Origin: Gammaproteobacteria bacterium
GTDB lineage: Bacteria > Pseudomonadota > Gammaproteobacteria > UBA4575
Direction of reading: 5' to 3'
DNA length: 64,000 bases
Assembly: GCA_026713925.1 (NCBI GenBank)
Contig: JAPONM010000036.1
Coordinates: forward strand, 62,001-126,000
Shown here: positions 10,182-19,740 of the stretch, piece by piece
Layout of the letters: each line of letters starts with the position of its first letter
Position numbering within the stretch: position 1 is the first letter of the stretch
Notes under the pieces: generated by a model
Databases searched by the model: none
What the model was told of the DNA's origin: nothing
The model's input: the letters and a program-made list of their open reading frames with translations, nothing else
Made by a program: the position numbers and the translations under genes

Positions 10182-10859
10182 ATGGCACAAGGTTCGGGAG
10201 AAGTCGCCACAAATGACGCCGTGACTGATCTGGTTTCGGATTGGAGCGCAGAAAAAGAGGTATTCAAGGTCCACTGGGGCAAGGCCATGATGTGGATCTT
10301 CCTGTTGAGCGATACCTTCATTTTCACCTCCTTCCTGACCGGCTACATGAAGGTACGCATCAGCTCCACGGTGCCCTGGCCCAACGCCAGTGAAATATTT
10401 GCATTGAGTTTTGGTGGAGATCCGATCCCGCTCATCCTGATTGCGATCATGACCTTTGTACTGATCACAAGCAGCGGCACCATGGCCCTGGCGGTAAACT
10501 ACGGGTACCGCAATGAGCGTGTCAAAACCGCCCTGCTGCTGTTTGTCACTGCAGGGTTCGGTCTGCTTTTCGTGGGCATGCAGGCATTTGAGTGGACCAA
10601 GCTGATTGCTGAAGAAGGGGTCCGTCCATGGGGCAACCCGTTTGGTGCGGCACAGTTTGGTGCCAGCTTTTTCATGATTACTGGATTCCACGGGGCACAC
10701 GTGTCCGGAGGGGTCATCTACCTGACCTATGTTGCGTTTGGTGTCCTGAATGGACGTTATGAGAAAAAGGGCTATGACATTGTTGAGATCGCGGGCCTGT
10801 ACTGGCACTTCGTCGATCTGGTCTGGGTATTTATTTTCGCATTCTTTTATCTTTGGTAA
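10182..10859 (+). CDS. Cytochrome c oxidase subunit III family protein (second of two)
   Basis: A 225-residue membrane protein with a cytoplasmic N-terminus and about six transmembrane helices. It ends with the hallmark GFHGAHVSGGVIYL and IAGLYWHFVDLVWVFIFAFFYLW. It starts at ATG 10182, eighteen bases after the previous subunit III-like gene. The two are different subgroups rather than recent duplicates. The pair separated from a short subunit IV resembles heterotypic oxidase operons of some chemolithotrophs. Family assignment is secure; the division of labour with its neighbour is not known. Confidence 0.88.
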   Translation: MAQGSGEVATNDAVTDLVSDWSAEKEVFKVHWGKAMMWIFLLSDTFIFTSFLTGYMKVRISSTVPWPNASEIFALSFGGDPIPLILIAIMTFVLITSSGTMALAVNYGYRNERVKTALLLFVTAGFGLLFVGMQAFEWTKLIAEEGVRPWGNPFGAAQFGASFFMITGFHGAHVSGGVIYLTYVAFGVLNGRYEKKGYDIVEIAGLYWHFVDLVWVFIFAFFYLW

Positions 10860-10871
10860 AGGGTACACATC

Positions 10872-11219
10872 ATGGCTACGAAAGAAGAAGGTCAACAGCA
10901 CCCACTCAGCATCTACATCTGGATCTGGGTACTGCTATTCGTATTCAGTACAGCTTCCTATATGGTTGACTACTACCAGTTTCAGGGGTACCTGAGATGG
11001 AACCTGATCCTGATTTTCATGATGCTGAAAGCGGGTTTCATCGTGGCAATCTTCATGCACATGGCCTGGGAACGACTGGCACTGATCACTGCCATCCTGC
11101 TGCCTCCCCTGGCCCTGCTGGTACTGATCGGCATGATGTCCATTGAAGGGGATTACACCTACCTCGCACGCGCGGAGTTCTTTGGAGTTGATGAAGCCCC
11201 GGTTGTAGAGCATCACTAG
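10872..11219 (+). CDS. Cytochrome c oxidase subunit IV family protein
   Basis: A 115-residue protein with three predicted transmembrane helices. The GFIVAIFMHMAWER motif is typical of bacterial oxidase subunit IV (CoxD/CyoD-like fold), a structural subunit that stabilises the CuB site in related enzymes. The ATG at 10872 follows the preceding stop by twelve bases, so it belongs to the same transcript. It is the last recognised structural oxidase gene in the operon. Confidence 0.85.
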   Translation: MATKEEGQQHPLSIYIWIWVLLFVFSTASYMVDYYQFQGYLRWNLILIFMMLKAGFIVAIFMHMAWERLALITAILLPPLALLVLIGMMSIEGDYTYLARAEFFGVDEAPVVEHH

Positions 11220-11421
11220 CCTGATTTCCATTAACTGAATGATTGCGTGTCGCAATGAAATGCGGCACGCTTCTCTCAGAGTCCTGCAATACCCCCCTGC
11301 AATTCCGGCTGCAAAAGCGATTCTCACCCTGACCGGCAGGGATCCTGCAAGAGGCTTGGTGCATCTGTTATGCTGTGCACCAGCAGATCCGTCAACGTAC
11401 AGCTTTTCACAAACGATATTC

Positions 11422-12018
11422 TTGGCGCGTTTTACAATTTTCCTCACATGCCTGGCACTGTGGCCAGGTCCCGGCGTTCAGGCGCATGGAGGCGTATTCC
11501 TGGAAGACGATCTGTGTGTTATACAGATCGGTTTTTACAAGGCGCATTTCAAGATCTACCAGCCGCAGAGAAGCCAGCATGAAGAGTTGTGCGAGGACAT
11601 TCCCCATGCGGATGAGAGCGTGTTTGTGCTTGAGTACCTGCATGACAGCATGAGAGAAGTCCCGGTCGAGTTTCGCATTATCCGGGACGTGGTAAACCGT
11701 GGACGGTTCGTACAGTGGGACGACATCAAGAACAAGGATGTATCCCGTGATACCGTGTTTTACCAGCCTCCCCAGATTCGACAGGATGGTGTGTTTCTGG
11801 CCCTGCATGAGTTTACTGAAGATGGAAACTACATCGGTATAGTTTCAGCCTCAAACCCGGAGCACAATGACACGTATACCGCAGTTTTCCCGTTTCGGGT
11901 GGGCGGTGCAGACTGGGGTACGATTCCCTGGTTCATCGCACTTGCGGTATTCCTGCAGCTGAATTACTGGCTCATGAGCGGGGGCTACGCTCGCATACGC
12001 AATGCTCTGAAAACCTGA
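11422..12018 (+). CDS. Exported, membrane-anchored protein of the oxidase locus, function unknown
   Basis: I do not recognise a named family. The frame is open from 11239, but a TTG at 11422 gives a good signal peptide (ARFTIFLTCLALWPGPGVQA) directly before HGGVFLEDDLC, so I prefer that start; no ribosome site decides it. The periplasmic part has two Cys, in EDDLCVIQIG and EELCEDI, and ends with one transmembrane helix (WFIALAVFLQLNYWLMSGG) before a short basic tail. Its place between oxidase subunits and a FixH/YtkA-like protein suggests a role in oxidase assembly or copper handling, which is inference. Confidence 0.7.
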   Translation: MARFTIFLTCLALWPGPGVQAHGGVFLEDDLCVIQIGFYKAHFKIYQPQRSQHEELCEDIPHADESVFVLEYLHDSMREVPVEFRIIRDVVNRGRFVQWDDIKNKDVSRDTVFYQPPQIRQDGVFLALHEFTEDGNYIGIVSASNPEHNDTYTAVFPFRVGGADWGTIPWFIALAVFLQLNYWLMSGGYARIRNALKT

Positions 12019-12036
12019 AAGGCCCCACACTCGATC

Positions 12037-12453
12037 ATGAAAATAATGCCAGCAATTTTTGTTTTATTCCTAGCAGCTCCACTTCCTGCATTTGCTGAAA
12101 ACAAATCATTATCTATGGGCGTCGAATCCTCCAGGATTTCAGACGGGCAGCATTTTCAGGTTTCGTTCTCCAGCAAACTGGACCCGATCACCATCAACAC
12201 CATGCATGCATGGATTCTGCACATTGAAAACAGGTCAGGTGAACCGGTTATCGATGCCAGGATCCAGATCTCCGGGGGAATGCCCAAGCATGATCACGGA
12301 CTGCCTACACGGCCCCTGGTCACCCAGAACCTGGGCAATGGCGACTACCTGCTCGAAGGCCTGAAATTCCATATGGGCGGACAGTGGCAGGTCATACTCG
12401 CAATACAGCAAGGTGCCGTGTCGGACAGTGTGACGTTTGAACTCAACCTGTAA
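12037..12453 (+). CDS. Exported FixH/YtkA-like domain protein
   Basis: A 138-residue protein with a clean signal peptide (MKIMPAIFVLFLAAPLPAFA). It is followed by a beta-sandwich that contains AWILHIENRSGEPVIDARIQISGGMPKHDHGLPT and HMGGQWQVILAI. The pattern MPxHxHGLP with a later LxFHMGGxW is typical of YtkA/FixH-like periplasmic domains found near oxidase and copper genes. The conserved Met and His could bind copper. It lies nineteen bases after the preceding gene and just before the peroxidase gene, so it is probably co-transcribed. Function is inferred from context only. Confidence 0.72.
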   Translation: MKIMPAIFVLFLAAPLPAFAENKSLSMGVESSRISDGQHFQVSFSSKLDPITINTMHAWILHIENRSGEPVIDARIQISGGMPKHDHGLPTRPLVTQNLGNGDYLLEGLKFHMGGQWQVILAIQQGAVSDSVTFELNL

Positions 12454-12457
12454 CCGT

Positions 12458-13738
12458 ATGTCAAAACCTGCGCAAGGCGTGCTTGTTGCGGCAATATCAA
12501 TCGTACTAGCCAGTGCTGTCTTCTGGTGGTACACGCAATCCCGCATACATGAATCATGGACTCCGGCAGAACTCACCCTGCTGCGCTCGCTTTGGATCAC
12601 CAGTCTTCCGGATTTGCCGGCAAATCCGGGTAATGCCGTATCGGAATCGCTGCAGGCCGCAGAGTTCGGCCACCGTCTGTTTTTCGACAAACACCTGAGT
12701 GCCAACGGGCAAATCGCCTGTGCCAGCTGTCATCAGCCCGAACAGTTTTTCACAGACGGGCTTAAAGTTGCAGCCGGGGTAAGAACAGGGGTGCGCAACA
12801 CCATGAGCATTATCGGCACGGCGTACAGCCCCTGGTTTTTCTGGGACGGGCGCAAGGACAGCCTTTGGTCGCAGGCACTGTCTCCGCTTGAAAATCCACT
12901 GGAGCATGAAAGCTCGCGCATGCAGCTTGTACATCTGATCGCACAGGACAGCAGATACCGGGCACAGTATGAAAAACTGTTCGGACCGCTTGCAGAGTTT
13001 ACCGACCCTTCACGTTTTCCGGTTGCGGCAGGACCCGTAAAAGACAAGACCCTGTACGGCAACTGGCAATCCATGTTGCCCGAAGACAGGGAGACGGTCA
13101 CGAGAGCCTTTGTCAACATAGGCAAGGCCATCGGCGCATATGAACGGCTGATTCTGCCCGGAGTTTCACGATTTGACCAGTACATGGAAGCCCTGGTCGC
13201 AGGCGACCACAAAAAAATGGATATCCTGAGCTTCGATGAGCTTGCAGGGCTCAGACTGTTCATCGGTAAAGCCCAGTGCATGAATTGTCATAATGGCCCG
13301 CTATTTACCAACCATGAGTTTCATAACACCGGTGTACTGTCCAGTCCGGGTGCACTCCCGAGCATGGGCCGGGTGGAAGCAGTGCGCAAGGTACTGGAGG
13401 ACCCGTTCAATTGCCTGGGAGAATTCAGCAATGCCGGCAGCCAGGGATGCGCCGAATTACGCTTCACCCGGACCGGTGACGAGTTAATCGGCACCCACAA
13501 AACCCCCTCGCTCAGAAATGTCGCCGAAACCGCACCCTATATGCATGCTGGCCAACTGGCCACGCTCACCGAGGTAATCGATCACTACGACCGTGCACCC
13601 GCAGCCATGGTGGGCCACAATGAAGCCAAGCCGTTATCGCTTGGCAGGAATGAAAAGCGTCAGCTTGAAGCTTTTTTACATACCCTGACCGCACAGGTGG
13701 AAACCGATCCGAAATGGCTCACGCCACCCGAAAACTGA
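12458..13738 (+). CDS. Di-haem cytochrome c peroxidase / MauG family protein
   Basis: This periplasmic di-haem enzyme probably reduces hydrogen peroxide with electrons from cytochrome c. From ATG 12458 there is an N-terminal hydrophobic anchor (VLVAAISIVLASAVFWW). Haem motif CASCH is at residues 88-92 and CMNCH at 274-278. A His/Met-bearing loop with THKTPSLRNVAETAPYMHAGQLATL is standard for the family. It starts four bases after the preceding stop, so it belongs to the end of the oxidase locus. MauG-like oxidation of another substrate is an alternative. The length of 426 residues is somewhat long for a classical peroxidase. Confidence 0.88.
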   Translation: MSKPAQGVLVAAISIVLASAVFWWYTQSRIHESWTPAELTLLRSLWITSLPDLPANPGNAVSESLQAAEFGHRLFFDKHLSANGQIACASCHQPEQFFTDGLKVAAGVRTGVRNTMSIIGTAYSPWFFWDGRKDSLWSQALSPLENPLEHESSRMQLVHLIAQDSRYRAQYEKLFGPLAEFTDPSRFPVAAGPVKDKTLYGNWQSMLPEDRETVTRAFVNIGKAIGAYERLILPGVSRFDQYMEALVAGDHKKMDILSFDELAGLRLFIGKAQCMNCHNGPLFTNHEFHNTGVLSSPGALPSMGRVEAVRKVLEDPFNCLGEFSNAGSQGCAELRFTRTGDELIGTHKTPSLRNVAETAPYMHAGQLATLTEVIDHYDRAPAAMVGHNEAKPLSLGRNEKRQLEAFLHTLTAQVETDPKWLTPPEN

Positions 13739-13917
13739 TCCGATTGTTCCCTGCAGTCTGGAGGAAAACCTTGTTACCGATGAAAGGTTTTTGGAATCAT
13801 GCAAACCCCGTTCATCCCGGGCCAAGGCGCTTGCATTCAAGAGGCCACTATCATGAAAATGCAGATACCCACAGTCAATTGCTGCACACCTGCTATGTTA
13901 TGATTGTTGATCTATCC

Positions 13918-13932
13918 ATAGCTAAAATCTAT
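13918..13932. promoter_or_regulatory. OxyR-like half site (tentative)
   Basis: ATAGCTAAAATCTAT matches the remembered OxyR half-site pattern ATAGnTnnnAnCTAT exactly. The second half seven bases on (ATAATGAGAAAG...) matches poorly. It lies between the peroxidase gene and the porin gene. A TATAAT at 13980-13985 downstream is the best -10 element for the porin promoter. Chance occurrence is possible. Confidence 0.3.
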
Positions 13933-14115
13933 GGGTTCAATAATGAGAAAGTCTTGGACGGGCGGTGTTTTATTTACTATATAATAGATTATTAAGCTTA
14001 TGTTAATAACCTGAGTGCGGAAGTAAAAAAAGCGCTGGTTTCCAAAACGGCATACTGTACGGTCAGACAATTACGGGCAGTCTGGCCAGAACCCTTGCAA
14101 GGGAGGAGAAAAACC

Positions 14116-15699
14116 ATGGTCTACTTCAAACCTCTGCCATACCTCATGGCCGCTGCAATGCTGATGCTTGCGCAAAGTGCCGGAGCGGTGGGCTTGCCTG
14201 ATGTCCCCAACACTCACCATAACCCTCATCACAAGATGCAACCTCAATTTCCTGATATCGGGGGCGCAGTTGCTAACGGGAGGCTTGATTTCTGGACACG
14301 TCTGCGCTTTGAGGACGTTGAGGATGATTTCCCCTCTGGGCATCCGCTCGGTCATACCAATGATGCCGACGCAATGGTCTGGCGTACAGCGATTGGATAT
14401 ACCACGGGTCGCTGGAACGGCTGGTATGCCCGTCTGGAAACGGACTTCAACAGGATACTGGGCACTGACCGGGCATTTAATATTGACGATGACTTTAACG
14501 TTCCTCCAAACCTCCCATCCGGTGGGATAATGGCGGTCCCTGCACCTATACGTGGCAACCTCCCGGCCATGAATCGCTTTACTGAGGGCCATGCAATCAT
14601 CCCGGATAACGAGTATGAGGAAATTAGCGAAGCGTACATTGGCTGGCGCAGCCCGACTGGCGGTTGCCCCAATTCTCCAGATCCATGCGATGGCACCTTC
14701 TCATTCAAGTTGGGCCGCCAAACAGTAATCTACGACAACCACCGCTGGATAGGTGACGTAGTCTGGCGTAATAACAATGCATCCATGGACGCCATACGAG
14801 TAGACAAGTCTTTCAAAAACCTCGGTATCTCATACACATATGTCGACAAAGTGAAGCGGATCTTTGGAGAAGATTCAATTTTCCACGAATGGAATATGGA
14901 CAATACCCACCTCCTTAATGTCTCCTACAAGATGCCAAACCTAGGGGGTAAATTGGTGGCCTATGCCTACCTGCTGGATTTTGAAGACAACAAACGAACC
15001 CCGTTCCCCGAGGGTACAGGTATGGCACCTCCTTTTGTAGGTCCAGTGAATTTCGATTCGGAAACCTTCGGTCTGCGATGGACAGGCAGACACGAGATGA
15101 GTGACTCGTTGGATATCTTGACTGAATTTGAGTGGGCCAATCAAGATCCCTCCGACGATGCAGCGAGCCATTTGGATGACAATGATTATTACAACATTGA
15201 AATGGGGGTCAGGTTCGGGGGTACCCGGGTTGACAACTTAGGCTTTATGCCTATCGGTGAGCCTACCTATCAAATCAGAGTAGGCTATGAAGTCTTGGAA
15301 GGTGGGGGTAACGGCAGTAATGCACTACAAACCCCGTTGGCTACAGTGCACGCCTTCAATGGCTGGGCTGACAAGTTTGTCGCGGCACCTGGTGGTTCGG
15401 CAACCCCTGTGGGTGGCATAGAAGACTTCAGTGTTACCTTGCAAATCCTGGGTCTATTCGGTCACGTAATTGGAAAAAACAAGATTGTCGTTAATTATCA
15501 TGACTACAGTACAGATACATCATACATGCAGGGAAGCAACCGCATTTCTGATTATGGAGACGAGTGGGGTGTACTTTGGGGCAAGCCCATCGGCAAAAAA
15601 CTTCTGCTTGCAGTGAAATATTCGGACTTCAACAGTGAGGACGGATTTTCCACTGATACCCAGAAGTTTTGGACACTGCTCCAGTACCGCTGGAAATAA
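14116..15699 (+). CDS. Outer-membrane porin, alginate-export-like beta-barrel
   Basis: A 527-residue outer-membrane protein starting at ATG 14116, which follows a strong GGGAGGAG ribosome site. It has a signal peptide (LMAAAMLMLAQSAGA). The body has the amphipathic beta-strand pattern of a large porin: NGRLDFWTRLRFEDVED, WYARLETDFNRI, FSFKLGRQTVIYDNHRWIGDVVWRNN. The C-terminal strand ends in aromatic residues (FWTLLQYRWK). The segment GRQ...YDNHRWIG recalls the alginate_exp (AlgE-like) porin family, where such proteins transport diverse solutes. The true substrate is unknown. It is monocistronic, with its own AT-rich promoter region and a strong terminator. Confidence 0.82.
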   Translation: MVYFKPLPYLMAAAMLMLAQSAGAVGLPDVPNTHHNPHHKMQPQFPDIGGAVANGRLDFWTRLRFEDVEDDFPSGHPLGHTNDADAMVWRTAIGYTTGRWNGWYARLETDFNRILGTDRAFNIDDDFNVPPNLPSGGIMAVPAPIRGNLPAMNRFTEGHAIIPDNEYEEISEAYIGWRSPTGGCPNSPDPCDGTFSFKLGRQTVIYDNHRWIGDVVWRNNNASMDAIRVDKSFKNLGISYTYVDKVKRIFGEDSIFHEWNMDNTHLLNVSYKMPNLGGKLVAYAYLLDFEDNKRTPFPEGTGMAPPFVGPVNFDSETFGLRWTGRHEMSDSLDILTEFEWANQDPSDDAASHLDDNDYYNIEMGVRFGGTRVDNLGFMPIGEPTYQIRVGYEVLEGGGNGSNALQTPLATVHAFNGWADKFVAAPGGSATPVGGIEDFSVTLQILGLFGHVIGKNKIVVNYHDYSTDTSYMQGSNRISDYGDEWGVLWGKPIGKKLLLAVKYSDFNSEDGFSTDTQKFWTLLQYRWK

Positions 15700-15738
15700 T
15701 CAGATCGCTTTGCTGAAAGGCAGTCATCACACAAGACC

Positions 15739-15771
15739 AGAGGGGTGCAAATTGTACCCCTCTTTTTTTTT
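15739..15771 (+). terminator. Rho-independent terminator of the porin gene
   Basis: An AGAGGGGT...ACCCCTCT stem extends inwards through TGCAA/TTGTA to give about twelve pairs with a very small loop. A run of nine T follows directly. It lies about 40 bases after the porin stop codon. Confidence 0.92.
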
Positions 15772-15814
15772 GGCCAAAAATACTTTTCTGTTGTTTAACT
15801 CTTTACTTCACTCA

Positions 15815-16288
15815 ATGCCACGCCTGCGTGAAACAAGAGCTGCACATTATCATGTTCTAGTGCTGATATTGCTGCTATTAACCATCCTGGCACACCCATC
15901 AACAGCGGCCTCCAAAACCAGGACAATGGCACAAGTAATCTCAGTCTATGATGGCGACACGTTCAAGGTTGAAGTCATGGTATGGCCGGGCTTTATCTGG
16001 AAAGGCAATATCAGGGTGGAAGGGGTGGATACTCCCGAGATCAAGGGAAAATGTGATCAGGAGCGCAGCCTTGCCATCAAGGCACGTGATTTCGTGATTG
16101 ATAAGATCGGTAAAACCGTCATACTGGAAAATGTAAAACATGGTAAGTACGCAGGACGAGTCGTTGCAACAGTTCTACTAGAAGACGGGTCAAACCTTGC
16201 AAATATCCTGATTGACGTGGGCCTTGGACAGCCCTATAACGGTGGTAAAAAACAGTCATGGTGTAACCCATCCGATCCAAAGAATTGA
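15815..16288 (+). CDS. Exported thermonuclease-family (SNase-like) protein
   Basis: A 157-residue protein. From ATG 15815 it has a signal peptide (VLVLILLLLTILAHPSTAA), then a staphylococcal-nuclease-like OB fold. The sequence has VYDGDTFKVEV, IRVEGVDTPEIKGKCDQE, KYAGRVVATVLL and LANILIDVGLGQPYNGG, which keep the Asp, Arg and Glu positions expected for catalysis. It probably cleaves nucleic acid in the periplasm or outside the cell. The gene follows the porin terminator closely and is convergent with the metal efflux operon. Confidence 0.85.
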   Translation: MPRLRETRAAHYHVLVLILLLLTILAHPSTAASKTRTMAQVISVYDGDTFKVEVMVWPGFIWKGNIRVEGVDTPEIKGKCDQERSLAIKARDFVIDKIGKTVILENVKHGKYAGRVVATVLLEDGSNLANILIDVGLGQPYNGGKKQSWCNPSDPKN

Positions 16289-16570
16289 GTGTGACACTAC
16301 TGGTCTGGTTCAGCCACTCATATTTCTTTTCACTCGTCATAAATGACCACAGTGCATAACTCAAGTTTTACATTCCCCCATGCCTTACCATCATTACAGA
16401 AATGAAGCTTTTTCAAGTTAAGATCCTATGTAGTTCAAGATCAACACTGTTTGCAAGATTATCAAACCTGACATTCGATGTTAAAACTGACACCCCTATG
16501 AATTTGACTCAGAGGAATTTAGTTGCCTTATGTGCACCGATGAATTTTTCGTTGAACCAATCAATGAACA

Positions 16571-19500
16571 TCAGACTCGAAAAACAGCAGTTTCTGTATC
16601 AATTGATTTTGGTAGCTTAAATTGATTAATAACTAGAAACATAGCAGGTATGACAAGCAATGTAAGTACGGTTACGCTAATCATGCCACCAACCATTGGT
16701 GTAGCAATGCGCCGCATTACTTCTGACCCGGTTCCACTTCCCAACATGATGGGTAAAAGACCTGCAATAATTGCTGCAACGGTCATTATGATTGGTCTGA
16801 CTCGCAACAATGCGCCAAAGATCACCGCACTTCGAATATCATCTCTAGTCACTTCACGATGATTAGCTTTTGCTTGTTGCTGTATATTTTTAAAAGCTTG
16901 ATTTAAATACACCAGCATCACCACACCAATTTCTACACTCACACCTGCAAGTGCAATGAAACCAACGCCAACGGCCACAGACATGTCATAGTCCAGCAGA
17001 TACAGTAATAAAATTCCGCCTACCAGTGCCATTGGTAGTGTCGACATAATGATGATTACTTCAGTGAGGCGACGGAAGTTCAAATATAAAAGGAGTACGA
17101 TAATGACTAATGTTAGTGGTATCACAACCGACAAGCGTTCCTTTGCTCGTAAAAGATACTCGTATTGACCTGACCAAGAGATGCTGTAACCAGGGGGTAA
17201 CGTTATATGTTCTGCAACCGCTTTTTGGGCATCCTGTACATACGAACCCAAGTCTCGATTTTCTATATCAACATAGATCCAACCATTAAGACGTGCATTT
17301 TCTGTTTTAATTAAAGCAGGACCATCTTCAATCCGGATGTCTGCGACTTCTTGTAGCGCTACTTGTGCACCTGTAGGTGTAACCATCGGGAGATTACGGA
17401 GACGAGTAATAGAATCACGCCAGTCTCGCGGATATCTTAAATTGATAGGGTAACGTTCAAGCCCTTCCGTCGTCATCGATATTTGCATTCCGCCAATAGC
17501 AGTTTGTACAACTTCTTGTATTTCCATAATATCAAGTGCATATCGAGATGCTGCATTACGATCAATGTCAATAATGATGTAACGCCCACTTGAAACACGT
17601 TCAGAGTATGCACTTACAGTGCCACGCACTTGTTTAAGTATCACTTCGATTTCTTTTCCGATTTCTTGAATTACAGATAAATCGGCACCTGCGATCTTAA
17701 TTCCAACCGGTGTCTTAATGCCTGTAGAAAGCATATCAATGCGACTTTTAATTGGCATCACCCAAGCATTGGTCAAACCAGGAAACTGAACAAGCTGGTT
17801 AAACTCACGTTTTAAATCTTCAATCGTTACACCTTCACGCCATTCGTTTTCTGGCTTAAGTTTTATCGTGGTTTCTATCATTGTGAGTGGAGCGGTATCG
17901 GTTGCAGTGTCTGCTCGGCCCATTTTCCCAAATACAGTATCGACTTCAGGTACGGTACGAATTAATTTGTCAGTTTGCTGTAATAGTTCTTGAGCTTTAC
18001 CAATTGAGATAGAAGGGTACGTTGTCGGCATGTACAACAAATCGCCCTCATTTAAATCGGGCATAAATTCACTACCAAGTCTTGTTATGGGCCACATCCC
18101 TACAATGATTACAATCAATGCAACCAGTAAAACAATTTTTGGAGCTTTAAGAATAAAACTGATTAGAGGTTGGTATCCAGCAATGAGTAATCGATTAATT
18201 GGATTCTTATTTTCTGGAGTGATACGCCCTCGTATGAAATAACCCATCAACACAGGTACTAATGTAATGGATAAAACTGCCGCCGCAGCCATCGCAAACG
18301 TTTTAGTATAAGCAAGCGGACTGAACAATCGACCTTCCTGTGCTTCTAAAGTAAACACAGGCAAGAAGCTTAAAGTAATAATAATGAGTGAGAAAAATAA
18401 TGGTGGTCCAACTTCTTTAGTTGATTCACTGATAATTTCCCATCTATTTCGTTGTTCTGCTCCTTCTTTTTCTAAATGTTTGTGGGTGTTTTCGATCATC
18501 ACTACCGCAGCATCTACCATCGCACCAATTGCGATTGCGATTCCACCAAGTGACATGATGTTAGCGTTTATGCCCATCTGTTGCATGACAATAAACGCAG
18601 TAAGGATACCAACTGGCAGAGATAAAACAATGACAAGTGCGGAGCGCACATGAAATAAGAAAAGTGCACATACCAATGCAACAACAATAAATTCTTCAAC
18701 TAACTTTTCATTTAATGTATCAACAGCGCGTTCTATAAGTGCAGCACGATTGTAGGTTTCAACAATTTCAACACTTTCTGGCAGACCTATTTTCAGCTCC
18801 TCTATTTTGTCTTTTACATTTTGGATGGTTTGTAGTGCGTTCTCTCCAAATCGCATGACGATTACACCCCCAACCACTTCACCTTCTCCATCTAGTTCTG
18901 CAATACCCCGTCTTAATTGGGGCCCTAGTCGTATTTCTGCGACATCTTCAAGTAGTATTGGCGTCCCGCGTTCGTTTACTGCCAAAGGTATTTTGTACAA
19001 ATCCTGAATATCATCAACATACCCAGTTGCACGCACCATATATTCAGCTTCAGCCATTTCAATCACAGAACCACTGGTTTCTTGGTTTGCTCTTGCAATG
19101 GCTTGACGGACTTTTGATAGAGGGATCCCATGTGCTCGTAAACTATTCGGGTTTACAACTACCTGATACTGTTTGACCATTCCACCTACCGTAGCCACTT
19201 CAGAAACACCACTCACAGTCTGCAATTCATATTTCAAATACCAATCTTGAATGCTGCGAAGTTGCGCAAGATCGTGACCACCACTGCGATCAACTAATGC
19301 GTACTCGTATACCCAGCCAACACCTGTAGCGTCAGGCCCGAGCTGCGTCTTTGCAGCAGCAGGTAAACTACTGGCTACTTGGCTTAGATACTCAAGTACA
19401 CGTGTGCGTGCCCAATAAAGATCTGTTTTGTCTTCAAAAATAATGTAAACGTAAGAATCACCAAAAAATGAGTACCCACGGACATTAACGGCTTTAGGTA

Positions 19501-19726
19501 CGGATAACATCGCAACGCTAAGTGGATAGGTAACTTGATCTTCAACAACTTGTGGTGATTGTCCTGGGTAACTAGTTTTAATGATGACCTGTACATCTGA
19601 TAAATCTGGAATTGCATCAAGAGGTATGCTTTTTACGGCGTATATTCCCCAGCCCACAATAAAAAAAGTTAAAAGTAAGACAAATGTTCGATTCTTAATC
19701 GATAAGTCAATTATTTTTTCAATCAT
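16571..19726 (-). CDS. cusA: CusA/CzcA-family heavy-metal efflux RND pump
   Basis: The 1051-residue inner-membrane proton-driven pump expels monovalent metal ions such as Cu(I) or Ag(I) through a tripartite complex. It has the standard twelve-helix RND plan with SIPLDAIPDLSDVQVIIKTSYPGQ at the N-terminus and the proton-relay helix IAIAIGAMVDAAVVMIEN. Porter-domain segments match CusA by memory: RIDMLSTGIKTPVGIKIAG keeps the Met equivalent to Escherichia coli M623 and PLTMIETTIKL keeps that of M573. The third site Met appears replaced by Leu in IENRDLGSYV. The gene is AT-richer than its neighbours, which suggests transfer. Metal specificity is inferred. Confidence 0.93.
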   Translation of the reverse strand: MIEKIIDLSIKNRTFVLLLTFFIVGWGIYAVKSIPLDAIPDLSDVQVIIKTSYPGQSPQVVEDQVTYPLSVAMLSVPKAVNVRGYSFFGDSYVYIIFEDKTDLYWARTRVLEYLSQVASSLPAAAKTQLGPDATGVGWVYEYALVDRSGGHDLAQLRSIQDWYLKYELQTVSGVSEVATVGGMVKQYQVVVNPNSLRAHGIPLSKVRQAIARANQETSGSVIEMAEAEYMVRATGYVDDIQDLYKIPLAVNERGTPILLEDVAEIRLGPQLRRGIAELDGEGEVVGGVIVMRFGENALQTIQNVKDKIEELKIGLPESVEIVETYNRAALIERAVDTLNEKLVEEFIVVALVCALFLFHVRSALVIVLSLPVGILTAFIVMQQMGINANIMSLGGIAIAIGAMVDAAVVMIENTHKHLEKEGAEQRNRWEIISESTKEVGPPLFFSLIIITLSFLPVFTLEAQEGRLFSPLAYTKTFAMAAAAVLSITLVPVLMGYFIRGRITPENKNPINRLLIAGYQPLISFILKAPKIVLLVALIVIIVGMWPITRLGSEFMPDLNEGDLLYMPTTYPSISIGKAQELLQQTDKLIRTVPEVDTVFGKMGRADTATDTAPLTMIETTIKLKPENEWREGVTIEDLKREFNQLVQFPGLTNAWVMPIKSRIDMLSTGIKTPVGIKIAGADLSVIQEIGKEIEVILKQVRGTVSAYSERVSSGRYIIIDIDRNAASRYALDIMEIQEVVQTAIGGMQISMTTEGLERYPINLRYPRDWRDSITRLRNLPMVTPTGAQVALQEVADIRIEDGPALIKTENARLNGWIYVDIENRDLGSYVQDAQKAVAEHITLPPGYSISWSGQYEYLLRAKERLSVVIPLTLVIIVLLLYLNFRRLTEVIIIMSTLPMALVGGILLLYLLDYDMSVAVGVGFIALAGVSVEIGVVMLVYLNQAFKNIQQQAKANHREVTRDDIRSAVIFGALLRVRPIIMTVAAIIAGLLPIMLGSGTGSEVMRRIATPMVGGMISVTVLTLLVIPAMFLVINQFKLPKSIDTETAVFRV

Positions 19727-19740
19727 CCGAAATTCCCGCT

